Source of the DNA: Terana coerulea
Taxonomy: Eukaryota > Basidiomycota > Agaricomycetes > Polyporales > Phanerochaetaceae
Assembly (NCBI GenBank): GCA_024811115.1
Contig: JAKOGH010000126.1
Span: 1-52,813, forward strand
Direction of reading: 5' to 3'
Length of the DNA stretch: 52,813 bases
The position numbers and the translations under genes were made by a program. The notes under the pieces were generated by a model. It was given only the letters and a program-made list of their open reading frames with translations. It had not been told where the DNA came from and searched no databases. Of the stretch, positions 42,733 to 52,813 are shown piece by piece (position 1 is the first letter of the stretch; every line of letters begins with the position of its first letter).

Positions 42733-43556
42733 TAACGTATAGCGGAAATCTGTCCGAAGAGAAGACCAGGCTCGCAAGTTTGGTGGAAAGGATTTGGTTG
42801 GGTTCGATTAGCTGGAGTAATTGTGGTTTCACTACCGACACTCGAGGTGCCAGTGGGATTCAGAACTGAATGGGCTTCGCAATATGACGACAGGTCAGTC
42901 AGGGTAGTGAGTACGACTGGGAGTCTTGAACTGGACAGCTTAATGAGACATCGGGGATCGTGAGATACTGTCAAACTCACCGGTATATGCTACTAGTTTC
43001 TCCATCTTTTGAGCTCAAGAAAAGTCGCAACTTTGTCCCCTCCATCTGTTGATGATACTCTGGAGCTTTCTAGGTAGATCCATTGAAATGCAAAGAAGCA
43101 TGTTGGGGCAAGCGCAACTTTACCCTCTGTAATGAAGAGCCTTTCAGCACAGCTGGCTAAGTGTCGAACAGCAGGAACATGGTGGTCGATTACAAGCAGG
43201 TTAAGCGCTGGAGCGTGCGGTTCAGAGCCGAGGCGACATGCGCATATACCCAGCATCGCTGCTGCAGCTCCCGTTCCCAACGTTCAACGCCCTAAATGCC
43301 GCCGCCGACGCAATCCACGATCTCGTCGACCTGAACAGCTCATGATCTTAGGCGCAAGGCTATCAATGACTTCAACAACCCACTTTCCCGAGCGGATGAC
43401 AGAGTAGTGGTTACACATGCCATGTTTGATTCGGCGGTCGCAGGCTATGCCACGCAAGCACGACGGCTCTCATTCCGCACAGATTATAAGGCACACCCTT
43501 CAAGCTCTCCTTAACACACAACGCCTACATACCCCTCTTTCTCACCAAGTCCGGAC
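42733..43556. other. Intergenic region upstream of the lipase gene
   Basis: Contains a TATA-like TATAAG at 43,485-43,490, 67 bp before the lipase ATG, followed by a C/T-rich leader. I see no gene in the rest. Confidence 0.5.
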
Positions 43557-45134
43557 ATGTCATCCACAGAAACCGTTCACTTGCTAGTCCTCGTCCATGG
43601 TATGTGGGGGAACCCAGGGCACCTTGCTGAGATGGACAGAATCATCCGCGAGACCCGGGGCTCCGACACTTCACCTTCGGGCGAACGCCTGCATACACTT
43701 GTCGCACAGACGAACAAGGAGTCTGGGACATACGACGGGATCGACTGGGGTGGCGAGCGGGTAGCAGAGGAGGTGTGTGTTATCGACGGATCGCTTCAGA
43801 CCTTTCTTACGAACTTCTGTCAGGTTCTGGCCGAAATTAAGAAACTGGAAGACCAGGGCAAGAAAGTCACCCGCTTTTCAGCTATTGGGTACAGCTTGGG
43901 CGGCCTGATTGCTCGTTATTTGGTCGGCGTGCTACACCAGCGCAAGTTCTTCGAGACCGTGACGCCAGTCAACTTTTGCACGGTCGCTACTCCCCACATT
44001 GGCCTCATACGGTATCCCGGTTGGAGATCAAGTATATTTTTCGCGTTGGGGCCCCGCCTGCTGAGCCGAACCGGCGAGCAGTTTTATGCCCTCGACAAGT
44101 GGTCGGCATCTGGCAGGTCGCTACTGGAAGTAATGGCCGACCCAGGTACGTGCAGCGAGTGGTGCCCTTGAGGAGACTGTCTGAACGCTGCGCAGAACGC
44201 ATATTCTTTCAGGCCCTCTCGCTGTTCCCTCGTATATGCTTCTACGCAAACAGCGTCAACGACTCGACAGTACCTTATCTCACCGCTGCGGTAGAGACCG
44301 AAGATTCCTTTGCATCACATACAGACACAGGAATGAAAATGTGAGTCAAATCACCCTCGACCTCTGTGCTAGTGCTTACCCGTATACAGAAAATTTGATG
44401 AGCAATACGCCCCTATCATCGAGTCATACACCTTCTCGCCTGCCCCACCGCCGCGCGAGAAGCCCAAGCGATTCTCGTCAGATTGGTTTAAAGACTTGAA
44501 GCCGAAACCCCTACACTGCCGCCAATTCTGCAAGCCAATTTCCCGTACAACCTGGTATGTCCAATGCTTCCTTTACCCGCATATATGACCTAATCACGCC
44601 CTGCAGTTGATTTACGCTGCGCTTCCCATTCTCCTACCTACGTTCATCACCTTTGCTCTTGTTCGTCTATCGCTCGACTCGCGGTCATCACGCGGTCGGA
44701 TCAAGCTGCTGGAGAGCGAAGAGTCCTACCGCGAGCGACTAGTGCACCTGGTTGGTCAGATGGAAAAGCGCATGGAGGACGCTGCTGTCGAGTTTATGGA
44801 CGACCCAGGTCGGACACCACCGCCGCTCAGCTCAGCAGAAGCCGGCTCTGCCTCCGCTCTCGTACCCGAATCCTCAGCGACCTTGGCCATGCTCGTCCCC
44901 GACAACGAGATGCAGATGCAGATCCTCGCCGCGGCGCAGCCAACGGTGACGGACCTGCAGCGGCGGATGGCGCAGTCGCTGAACACGCTGCCGAATTTGC
45001 AGAAGAAGCTCGCATTCATCCATCCGGTTATGAACTCCCACGCCGTCATCATCGCGCGGGATGTGAAGCGGTTCAGCCATCACTCGCAGGGCTTCGGGGT
45101 GCTGAGGCACCTGGCTGACAACCTTGTGCTCTGA
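43557..45134 (+). CDS. DUF676-family serine lipase/esterase with membrane segment
   Basis: Alpha/beta-hydrolase of the DUF676 group, which includes yeast Rog1 and the lipid-droplet phospholipase Lpl1. It starts MSSTETVHLLVLVHGMWGNP (oxyanion region HGMWG). The nucleophile elbow is GYSLGGL. The catalytic aspartate is likely in YANSVNDSTVPYLTAA. A hydrophobic segment, LLIYAALPILLPTFITFALV, precedes a charged C-terminal region, so it is probably membrane-bound with the catalytic part in the cytosol. Introns: after ...VMADP (GTACGT), after ...TGMK (GTGAGT) and after ...FPYNL (GTATGT). The frame breaks at C4 44508-44511: a fifth C gives KPKPPTLPPILQANFPYNLL and joins the membrane segment smoothly. 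The last exon ends HSQGFGVLRHLADNLVL. About 450 residues, in line with the family. Confidence 0.88.
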
Positions 45135-45599
45135 AGAGGCACAAGGGCGGCTTTCTATGGTTTGTAGGTCCACCGAGCCTTTGTTTACCAGCTGTTGTGC
45201 TGACGATGCCTCGCAGATAGACTTTGGCGTATTTAACACATTCATTGGGTTCACACGGACAGATGACGATAGAGCGATCACACCTAGTAATCGTACATTA
45301 TAGAGCGTAATCTCAGCGACGCTGGAGCTCCAGCCTTTGCCCTATCAGATTGATCCGTCAGCCGTTGCTAGCAGGGCCTGTGAGCGTCCTTTGTCCCAAA
45401 AGTGTCCTTCTGGGCGAGAGACTCCGGCCGCATCTTCGGCCTCCTCCGCAGGACAATGCAGGGCGACTCTCTCGGGGATACTTAAGTTCAACCCAGCCCG
45501 GTTGTGCGATCCCTCTGATTCTCTCCGTTCCGCTTTCCAGATCACACATACACATCCCACGTCGAAGTGCAACCACAATCATCGTCGCAAACAGTGCAA
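45135..45599. other. Intergenic region
   Basis: 465 bp between two plus-strand genes; should hold the lipase terminator and the next promoter. Nothing distinctive seen. Confidence 0.5.
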
Positions 45600-47636
45600 A
45601 TGCCGCGGACGAAGCAGTCAGCAAAGGCGAAGGGCAAGGCAAGGGCCCAGGTGTGCCCCGCGACGCACCGCGCGAGTGAGTGGCAGCGTCTGGCCAACAT
45701 GCAGCGTGCGGACCGTGCACTGATCGCATGATCGCAGTCGGCCACGCCGTCCTGAACGACGTCAGCCGCTCCCAGCAGCAGGGGCCGGCACCGTTCCCGA
45801 AGGACCTGTACTATGAACTCTGTACGCGTGCTCTGTGCTCTCCGCTGCGACCGACGCTGACGCGCTGCAGACTCGAACAAGGCGGTGGCGCTGGGCAAGA
45901 CGCTCGCGAAGAACTGGCGGTCGCACGCCGCGCGCGTCCTCGAGTGTGCTGTGAGTGGTTCCTTGTGTGAATTGTGCCGGATGAGGGGCGAACTAGAGAC
46001 ATTGTCGGCGACAGAAAGCAGACAAGTTCGTGCGCGAGCATCGGAATGGCGACCTTGGTATCACTGCCCTCGGTCGGTCGAAGTAAGTTGCCAGCCACTG
46101 TGCACCGGCTGCGTCCTGATTCGCGCGTGGTGCAGGTACCGAGGGATGCGCAAGGAAGTGCGGGAGTCAGATATGTCGCCCACGGAGAAGCAGGTCGCCT
46201 TTATGAGGCAGCTCAATGTCGAGGCAGGGCCGACGGAGAAGCAGACGAAGGCCCAAGTGCGTAACTATCCTACACCCAAATATCATACCCGAGCTGACGC
46301 TGACCGCAGCTCGCTCGTCGCGTATGGGCTGTGGAAGCCGATAACGTCGAGCGCGAACCGCACGGGCTGCAGGCGTGGAATTCTCTATCGACAGTGACCG
46401 ACGGTGGACGGAGTCTCGATGAGCTCCCGTTCGTGCGAGCACATATTTCCGGCCCTTCTCATTCATTTGCAAGCCTTCAAGACCCAGCCGCAGCCTACCC
46501 CTCCCCTGTATCTATCTTGCGGCAGCCGCGGGCAGGGATGTGGGTTCCGCCGACGCCGTCTACACCATCTAACAGAGCAGGCCCATCGAGGGTTCGCTTC
46601 CAAGAGGAGTCGCCCTTGCGGCGGATGAACACTAAGACTACGTGGGGCGGCCGTAGCGAATGGGAGGTGAGTCTGCTCGTGCTGGTTCTGGGACATTGTA
46701 TTTGATGTGTCGCAGGTCGAGCAGGGGCTCTTCGCTGAGGACGAGGACGACAAGAGCACGGTCCTAGCGGACGCTGGACGTGCCGGCGCGAGCGACGTAA
46801 GATTTCGCCCGCCCTCGCGACATGACGCTGACAGCCGTGTTCCAGATGGCCGAACGGCTCGCGCTGCTCGACGAGAACGCGGACCTCAAGATGCAGAACG
46901 AGAAGAAAAGCCGGCAGATCGCCGAACTCGAGGCGCAGATAGAGGACCGGGAGCGGCACGTGCAGGACGAGCGGAACGCGTGGGACCTCGAGCGGCGGCA
47001 GCTCGAAGTACACATGGCTGCCCTCGGCGGCGAGAACGACCAGCATCGGCAAGCGGTGCTCCAGCTCAACCAGCGTATTGAAGAGGGTGACCTCCGGGTG
47101 CGCCTCCCTTAATGTTTTTTTTGCGCATGGGGTTGGGGAGGCTGACCCTTACTCGCCGTAGATACAAGCTTTGCACGACGAGCTGGTGTCCCTGAGGCAA
47201 CAGGTTCAAGACGAGCGGAATCTGAAGGCAAACTTGGAGGCAGAGATGGCGGCGCTGCAGGCCCAGTTCCAAGAACTAGCGGTACAGCTGAACGTCCGGC
47301 AAGCAGAGAACAACGCACTCTCGGAGCAACTGCGCCAGTTTGATATTTTCGCGCAGGCGGACCAGGCTCGGCTGGAGGAGCTGTCAGTGCTGCGGGCGCA
47401 GAAGCAGCAGAGCGACCTGGATGTCGTGCGTCTTCAGAACGAGATCGAGGCCGTCAACACCAGGAACGCACGTCTTGAGCAAATGCTGAGGAGCATCCGT
47501 GAGGACGAGAAGCGGAGGTTAGAGGAGGAGCAGCGTCGGGCCCAGGAGAGACTGATGGTGAGCACGGATGACTGCCGCTTGCCTTGCTGAATGCTCACCC
47601 GCTGGTTCCCAGGCTATCGACGATATGCTGCAATGA
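45600..47636 (+). CDS. Coiled-coil protein of unknown function with histone-H3-like N-terminus
   Basis: Ten exons (45600-45675, 45738-45821, 45871-45950, 46015-46082, 46136-46257, 46311-46666, 46716-46796, 46846-47097, 47162-47557, 47613-47636) add up to 1,539 bases. That is 512 residues, with all GT-AG junctions in frame. The N-terminus MPRTKQSAKAKGKARAQ resembles the histone H3 tail (ARTKQTARKS). A helical part follows (YSNKAVALGKTLAKNWRSHA, YRGMRKEVRESDMSPTEKQ). A proline/serine-rich linker (WVPPTPSTPSNRAGPSRVRF) comes next, and then about 220 residues of heptad-rich coiled coil (MAERLALLDENADLKMQNEK... to ...RRAQERLM). It ends AIDDMLQ. I do not recognise the family; a scaffold or cytoskeletal role is only a guess. 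No frame problem. Confidence 0.75.
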
Positions 47637-49333
47637 TGTGCGGATCTCCATGCGACCCAGTGATACGGTCGCAGCTTAACGGCGGGTATGCCGTACAGTG
47701 TACCCGACGGGAGTGGACACCCATTGTCCGAAGCTCCCCGGATCTAGATGACTCCGAGGTCGCTTCAGGGTTGCGTGGAAGCATCAAGGGTAATGTAGCA
47801 TAGTGACTTCCTCCTCGCTCAGGTTATTGGATGACTTCCCGTAAGCCTCTCGAGTCGAGTCGAGTAGTGAGAGTAGCTTAAGCGAAGTCAGATCTGTCAA
47901 CGGAGATCCTCTGTAGGCCTTCGGCACGGCCGGCATCTTACTAGGACAGAGTCTGGTGCCATGTGAGGTCACGGAGCTTGCGCGTGACAAGGCTACGATA
48001 CCTGCAGACGCTCGTTTTCGCATTGCGGCACCGCCGACTCATCCTTCGCTCAATATTGATAGTGAGCTCCTTCTGCAACTCCTTGCACCGTCCTAGCTGC
48101 CCGACAATGAACACAATTTCGAATATTATTTCATGCCTACCACCATTGCGTAAACTTTAATCTGCTGCATTGAGGATGCTCAAGTCGAACGCACTCGACG
48201 GCGTAATCCTCACCGAACATACCTGTGTCACCCACAATTGATGCCTAACCCTTGCATTGCAACCCTCTAGAAGTGCTTATATGCATTGTGTAGAGAAGCA
48301 TTGCTGATTGACAAAACTAAGTGAGGTACGCAGTGAGATGAAAGAGCTAGGAACGAGTGCATTGACGGCGAAAACAAACGGCGTCATGGACATCGACGCG
48401 GAGACGAGAGTTCAATCAAAGCGGGAAGCCAAATCGGGAATGATCTCGCATGAAGCGCCCGATGGTCGAGGGACATGACTCTGGAGGGTCGAACCCCCTT
48501 GAGACGTCTTCACTAGAGTCGAATTTTTCCGAAAATCAACCTAAATATTTTTGAAATATTCGCAGCATTCCGATTGGCTGTAATTGTATACCACCATTCT
48601 CCGCTGGCCCCCCTGACAAGGAGGCCGTTCATTTCAGACTAAGCTTGACTGTATCTGCATTCTGAATCTGACGTACCAACTCCGATTTTGTCCTAATATA
48701 GAAGAGTTTTGAGCGTCTCAAGGGATGCCGACGTGTGCCGCTGATCAAACTCGACTCGCGGACACCTCTACTCGAGTCGAGAGGCTTACGGGAAGTCATC
48801 CATTGTATTCTAGAACTCTGGAATGAAGACTCGATTGCCTCAGAACGCTGTGCCGTCACTGGTAATGCGGAGTGGCGCCAGAAAGCGCCGCGGGCGAGTC
48901 CCAGCCACGCTCCCAGATTGGGCGCTCCGTGTCCTTGTGGCGCTCTCGGATGATCCGAGGCAACGCGTCTAACGCCGCGCCTTTACCCGCCGCCGTGATC
49001 GCTTTTCGTCCATCTCTTCCTTTGTAGCGCAGAACGAGGCCCTCGAGATCAGTTTATGCTGCTCTTTCATGGAATTTTTCGACGCTCTCACCCTTCAGCT
49101 TCACCCATAAAGCTCTCATTCTTCTGAAAGGAGCACCACAGTCGCTTGAGCCACTCTTCGTGTAACATGCGGCTTTGGTACTGCTGGCACAATGACCCTT
49201 TATGCTACTGTGCTATAAAGCGCAGGAAAATATTCCGAATCACTCTTGAATAACCTTCGTCTTCTGATAGGGACCTCACTCGAAACATTGAACCTGCCAA
49301 AACCCTGTCATCACCCTTCCATCCAAGGTCGGT
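47637..49333. other. Gene-poor region containing an inverted-repeat element
   Basis: Besides the element at 47828-48802, I see no supported gene. A/T-rich stretches at 48,530-48,600 and a C/T-rich leader at 49,260-49,330 precede the next gene. Confidence 0.5.
47828..48802. mobile_element. ~975 bp element with ~35 bp inverted ends
   Basis: Left end TGGATGACTTCCCGTAAGCC then TCTCGAGTCGAG. The right end on the other strand is TGGATGACTTCCCGTAAGCC then TCTCGACTCGAG. Several further GAGTCGA motifs occur inside. On the plus strand 47,920-48,096 stays open and reads AFGTAGILLGQSLVPCEVTE and on to SLNIDSELLLQLLAPS. An in-frame TAG lies just upstream, so it may be a gene relic. No target duplication is evident: flanks are GGTTAT and TTGTAT. 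Confidence 0.6.
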
Positions 49334-51091
49334 ATGCCCCCAAGTCGACAGCGCGCACCGAGAAAGAAGGATCCGTCGATACCGTATTCTGGCCGTGAGT
49401 CACTCCGTATTCAAAATAACTATGCAGACGCGCTTACTATCAATGTTGTCGCAGTCGTCCAGGTGGCGATCACTGTTCTGGGACGGCGACACCAGTACGG
49501 CGTTGATCTGATTCCTAAGAAAGTACTCGAAGACAAAGGTATGTTAATCTGATGAACTTGTGCATGGATGTGCCTAACAAGGCACAACATGCAGTACAAG
49601 AACTTGCCCAACGTCCAAATATCGGCAGAAAGCTGCAGAAGAACTGGTGGACTCGTTTCTGCGAACAAGTCATAGCAAGTGGGGTACGTATCTACTTGAT
49701 ATACCCAGGGATTTTTCTGTTGCTAATCTCGCGTTACCGTGCTGTAGGTCTATGAAGGCTTCTTTTTCGCGACGAGATATCTGAGGCTATCAAAGCAACT
49801 CAAGAGGGGAGAAGAAGGTGAGCCAACTTGAACTTTCTCTCAAAGCGTTGCATATCTGTTAACATTGCTTTGCCATATAGAATACGTGATAGCAAGCAGT
49901 GGGTCGAAGCGCGGGATTGGGCCAGTACAGACGAGAAAATCGCCGCCCTTGCGCAGAGACTTGCACTGAAGCTGGGTCCGCTGAAGAAGCTGACAAAGAC
50001 ACAGGTAACGCACACCCTTCATTGAATCCAAATATAGTGTACTTACATCCTGCAGGCTCAGTTCGAAGTCGCTGAACAACGCCGTGAACGCAGGGATGAC
50101 CCCGGCAACGAAGATCCTTCTCTCACCGACGAGTCCGAGTCCGAGGAGGACGAGAACACAAGTGAACACACAAATCGTGGCGACCAGCGCAATGCAGTAG
50201 AGGGCAACGATGGTAACGTGGCAGGTGGCTCAGTCCGCAAGGAACTCCGAGATCCTGGCGGAAACGCAGCTGTGTGCGTGCTTCATCTTCGCTGATGCAC
50301 TTCTCAACTGATATCCCTTCAGGATGAAGACTCCGGCGCGTCGGACGAACCTCAACGACCCTTCCGGCCTGTAACCATCGCCCGTCTCGCTGCCCCGCAA
50401 ACGTCGCTCTGGTGCAGGTGTAGATGGCTCTGGGAATGCTCGAGCGGGACCCAGCAGACTCCGCGAGGCAGGCCGCTCATCCAAATCGCGGGCACTGAAT
50501 AACATGGATGTCGACACCGTGAGCCGATCTCATTCAAGTAAAGTCTCGAACCGGTCTCACTACTTTGTAGGATGATGAAAGCGACGACGATGGCCCTCCC
50601 TCTAGGGTCGTGCCAGGCGTCACGAGCAGGCTTTCTGCTCTTACGATCGCTCTCTTGTCGGTCGAAGACCTGGAAAAACGCATGATGATACTCCAGTCCC
50701 GGGTCTCTGAGGCTTCTTCGGAGGAGGCTGCGGCTTTAGAACTTGTCTTGGCGGTCCTCCAACTCGAACTTATGCGCAAGTCGTCTCCGACCCTGCACAC
50801 GTGGTTCGATCAAGCCATGCACGACAATGATTCTGGCCACGATGAAGCGGATGACGATTACATGGACGTGGATGTAAATGACAATGCTGGAACTGCGGAG
50901 ATGGTACGTTCAGTCGCCTGTATCGGAGCGCGTGGTTTCCTTACATCTCTTCATAGGCTATCCAGGCTGCGTACGACAAGCAGCAGCTGTACAAACAGAA
51001 TCTGCGGATCCAGGAGCTGAGAAAGTATGAAGCGGTCGTGAGAGGTGTCAGTGGCATGGTGGCCCCCTTCGCCATCAAGCATGGCTGGTAG
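49334..51091 (+). CDS. Unrecognised acidic hypothetical protein
   Basis: Starts MPPSRQRAPRKKDPSIPYSG, then a strong GTGAGT...GTCGCAG intron leads to LVQVAITVLGRRHQYGVDLI. It continues DKVQELAQRPNIGRKLQKNW and VYEGFFFATRYLRLSKQLKR, then a basic helix WVEARDWASTDEKIAALAQR. An acidic stretch follows (DESESEEDENTSEH) with a second acidic patch (DDYMDVDVNDNAG) near the end. The C-terminus is VRGVSGMVAPFAIKHGW. The exon joins near 49,815-49,880 (next to G4 49806-49809) and near 50,360 do not keep frame, so at least two single-base corrections or an altered splice model are needed. Family unknown; acidic/basic patterning suggests a nuclear protein, as an inference only. The gene is real by its regular introns and open conserved-looking exons. 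Confidence 0.55.
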
Positions 51092-51691
51092 TGACGCGTT
51101 TGCAATTCTCGTTGGAGAACTCTGGTCGCTCTACGTTTTGTCGTTTGTTGCTTTATACCGTTGTGATGACGAAATTACGCATCTTGCTGTGACTTTTACT
51201 ATTTGCCTTACTGCGAGCGTTGTCAGTTTCCCTGCATGTGGTCAACATCCCTCACTCAACCGACTGAAGTCAGTATTGTTGAAATGTTTGCGGGCGATTC
51301 ATGCTCAGCTGGCACGATCGCTCGAGCCAGTGTCCTTCACCTGCACTATTGTGGCGCTGTGGTTACGCTTCTTGGGAGGCAAGCTGTAGCAGGAAATTTC
51401 CCCAGTTCTCTATTACGGATCCGTAGTGGGAACCAAAGCCACGTGCTACACATTACATCCCATTAGACGACTATAAAGCTACAGAAGGAAGATAACCAAT
51501 ACAGTCCGATGAGTACAATCCCTTGTCCGTGCGAGTAGATGAATTAGAGCCCTTGTCCGGAAATGGTACAAATAGTCCAGGAGATTCGTCACGGCCCGAC
51601 ACCGCATCGAGCAGCGCAAGGCATATTAAGTGAGCATGAGAGGCGTTAAGTGGGCCGTGTCGGGGGATAGGGTAGAAGGGGCGCGTCGGGC
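51092..51691. other. Intergenic region
   Basis: 600 bp between convergent genes; nothing recognisable. Confidence 0.5.
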
Positions 51692-51934
51692 TCAGCGGAA
51701 CATGACGCTGCGGCGCTTGGCGTTGAGGATAACGAAGTCCTCCAGCATGACGGATGCACGCTGCGGCTTGCGAGTCATCGACTTCCATGCGTGGATGATG
51801 CGACGCTCGAGGTACTTCGAGACGGAGAGACTGTGGAACATGGACCCGGTAAACACGACGTGTGCATTCTGAACGCATGCGGAAACTTACCGAGGCTTCT
51901 CGACAAAGGTGACAGCGACATAGCGGGAAGCCAT
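51692..51934 (-). CDS. 60-residue two-exon small protein
   Basis: Exon 1 51934-51891 (MASRYVAVTFVEKPR, with the arginine codon split), intron 51890-51831 with GTAAGT donor and CACAG acceptor, exon 2 51830-51692. The joined frame is 183 bases and ends KRRSVMFR before TGA. The product is basic and helical (LSVSKYLERRIIHAWKSMTR, KPQRASVMLEDFVILNAK). I do not recognise the family. Size and a basic N-terminus would fit a small mitochondrial subunit, but this is only a guess. Consensus splice sites, the exact frame and an AT-rich upstream motif near 51,965-51,975 support a real gene. Confidence 0.6.
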
Positions 51935-52813
51935 AGTGGTCGTATGAGGTATGGGGAATAGTATGCGGCTATATGTGCTGAGTGTCGAGGCTGTTATGTG
52001 TGGGATGTGTCGCAACAACGATGGCCTCGTGAGCAAGTTGGCCGTAGAATGAACGACTGTTGTGAGGAGGGGCGTGAAGAAGGTCGTCTCAGACGACTAG
52101 CTGTACAAGAAGAAACTTGGAGTAGCCCAGTTGGTGGGTATGCGAGCTGTGGCAAAGCGCAAGTTGTCCTCGGTCAAGCAGGCGACGCTTTATACTTGGT
52201 TCGTCAATGGCTCGCCGCTTGCAGAGCCGAGCGCGCGGGTGCATTCTTACGTCTCCAGACCAGCAGTGCGCAGACAATGCGCGCTGCCCTTATTGTGCGG
52301 ACAATGCGGCAGGGTGGAGACTGCGTCGTCGAGAAGCGTTTCAGCAACATGCGTTGGGAACAAGGCAACGCACCCATTCTCCTCCCGTTGCACGGCGCCC
52401 ACATTGTCATTGTTCAGCTTGGTTGGCGCCCGTGAGAACGTTGCGTACCGCCTGTGGAACTCCATGCAATGGGATATGTTTCTTCAAGCATATACCTGTC
52501 GAAACGTCCTAGTGTAGAACGCATGCTGAACAGATACCCACCACGCGAAGACTACATTTTCACAGCCGTCGTCGTTGAATGCAAGCACCAAGCAAACACT
52601 GCTGCCAGCAGGAGAGTGCGGGCGCCTCTACTTGTTTGTTGATATTTGGGAACCAACTGTCCGTATCAGGCAATTGTTCAAGTTCAAGATCTGTGCAAGT
52701 GCAAGTGTCGTAGTGTCTGGTTGCCATTGTCCGCAACAGGCTTGTGTGGACTTCATGTTCCAGCCGCACAGTAAGCATAGGTGCGTCTACTAGCTCTAAA
52801 AGTACATGTTTGA
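51935..52813. other. Right-end region without a supported gene
   Basis: The longest open frame on the plus strand (51,998-52,435) overlaps several equally long frames on both strands and has no motif, so I do not call it. The upstream half should include the promoter of the small minus-strand gene. Confidence 0.45.

Noticed and set aside
48490..48515. tRNA-like B box (GGGTCGAACCC)
   Set aside because: No matching A box, acceptor stem or cloverleaf could be placed around it.
47828..48802. A CRISPR-like array because of repeated GAGTCGA motifs
   Set aside because: Spacing is irregular, repeats are too short, and the host is a eukaryote.
51998..52435. Open frame of 145 codons near the right end
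   Set aside because: Several competing frames of similar length on both strands and no family signal.

Overview
The window is nuclear DNA of a filamentous basidiomycete, most likely an Agaricomycete. Genes are dense and on both strands. They are cut by many GT-AG introns of about 42-65 bp. The gene set (coatomer epsilon, Rad9, Tel1/ATM, a PAK kinase, a Ppo-type fatty acid oxygenase, pepsin-like and S41 secreted proteases) is typical of wood- or litter-decaying Agaricomycetes. The species cannot be named from the sequence. Nothing looks bacterial, mitochondrial or viral.

Left part (1-8,850): a tandem array of a roughly 3.98 kb unit. Each unit holds a membrane-anchored pepsin-like aspartic protease (minus strand, 1405-3373 and 5366-7342), its promoter and a long non-coding spacer. 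The first spacer is cut by the window edge and the third ends at about 8,845 with no third gene. The middle spacer carries a 206 bp MITE that is absent at the matching sites in the other two. A small uncertain gene follows at about 9,678-10,165.

Checkpoint block (10,252-22,300): rad9, the 9-1-1 clamp subunit (minus), and tel1, the ATM kinase (plus), are divergent with 361 bp between their start codons. Rad9 and Tel1 act in the same DNA-damage checkpoint network. Next come a p21-activated kinase gene (minus, 22,758-25,367) and a 2.3 kb gene-free region holding nested inverted repeats and a 477 bp MITE.

Middle (27,708-32,368): coatomer epsilon (plus), an unrecognised cysteine-ribbon protein (minus) and an F-box protein (minus). 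Lipid and secretion block (34,069-45,134): a Ppo-type dioxygenase-P450 fusion whose P450 part has lost its heme cysteine (plus), a secreted S41/CPAF-like protease (minus), a 324 bp MITE, and a DUF676 membrane lipase (plus). Right end (45,600-52,813): a 512-residue coiled-coil protein with an N-terminus resembling the histone H3 tail (plus), a 975 bp inverted-repeat element, an unrecognised acidic protein (plus) and a 60-residue two-exon protein (minus).

A general caution: about a dozen conserved reading frames, including essential genes, break by exactly one base, mostly beside short mononucleotide runs. The simplest reading is residual homopolymer error in the assembly, so 'pseudogene' calls here should wait for raw reads.
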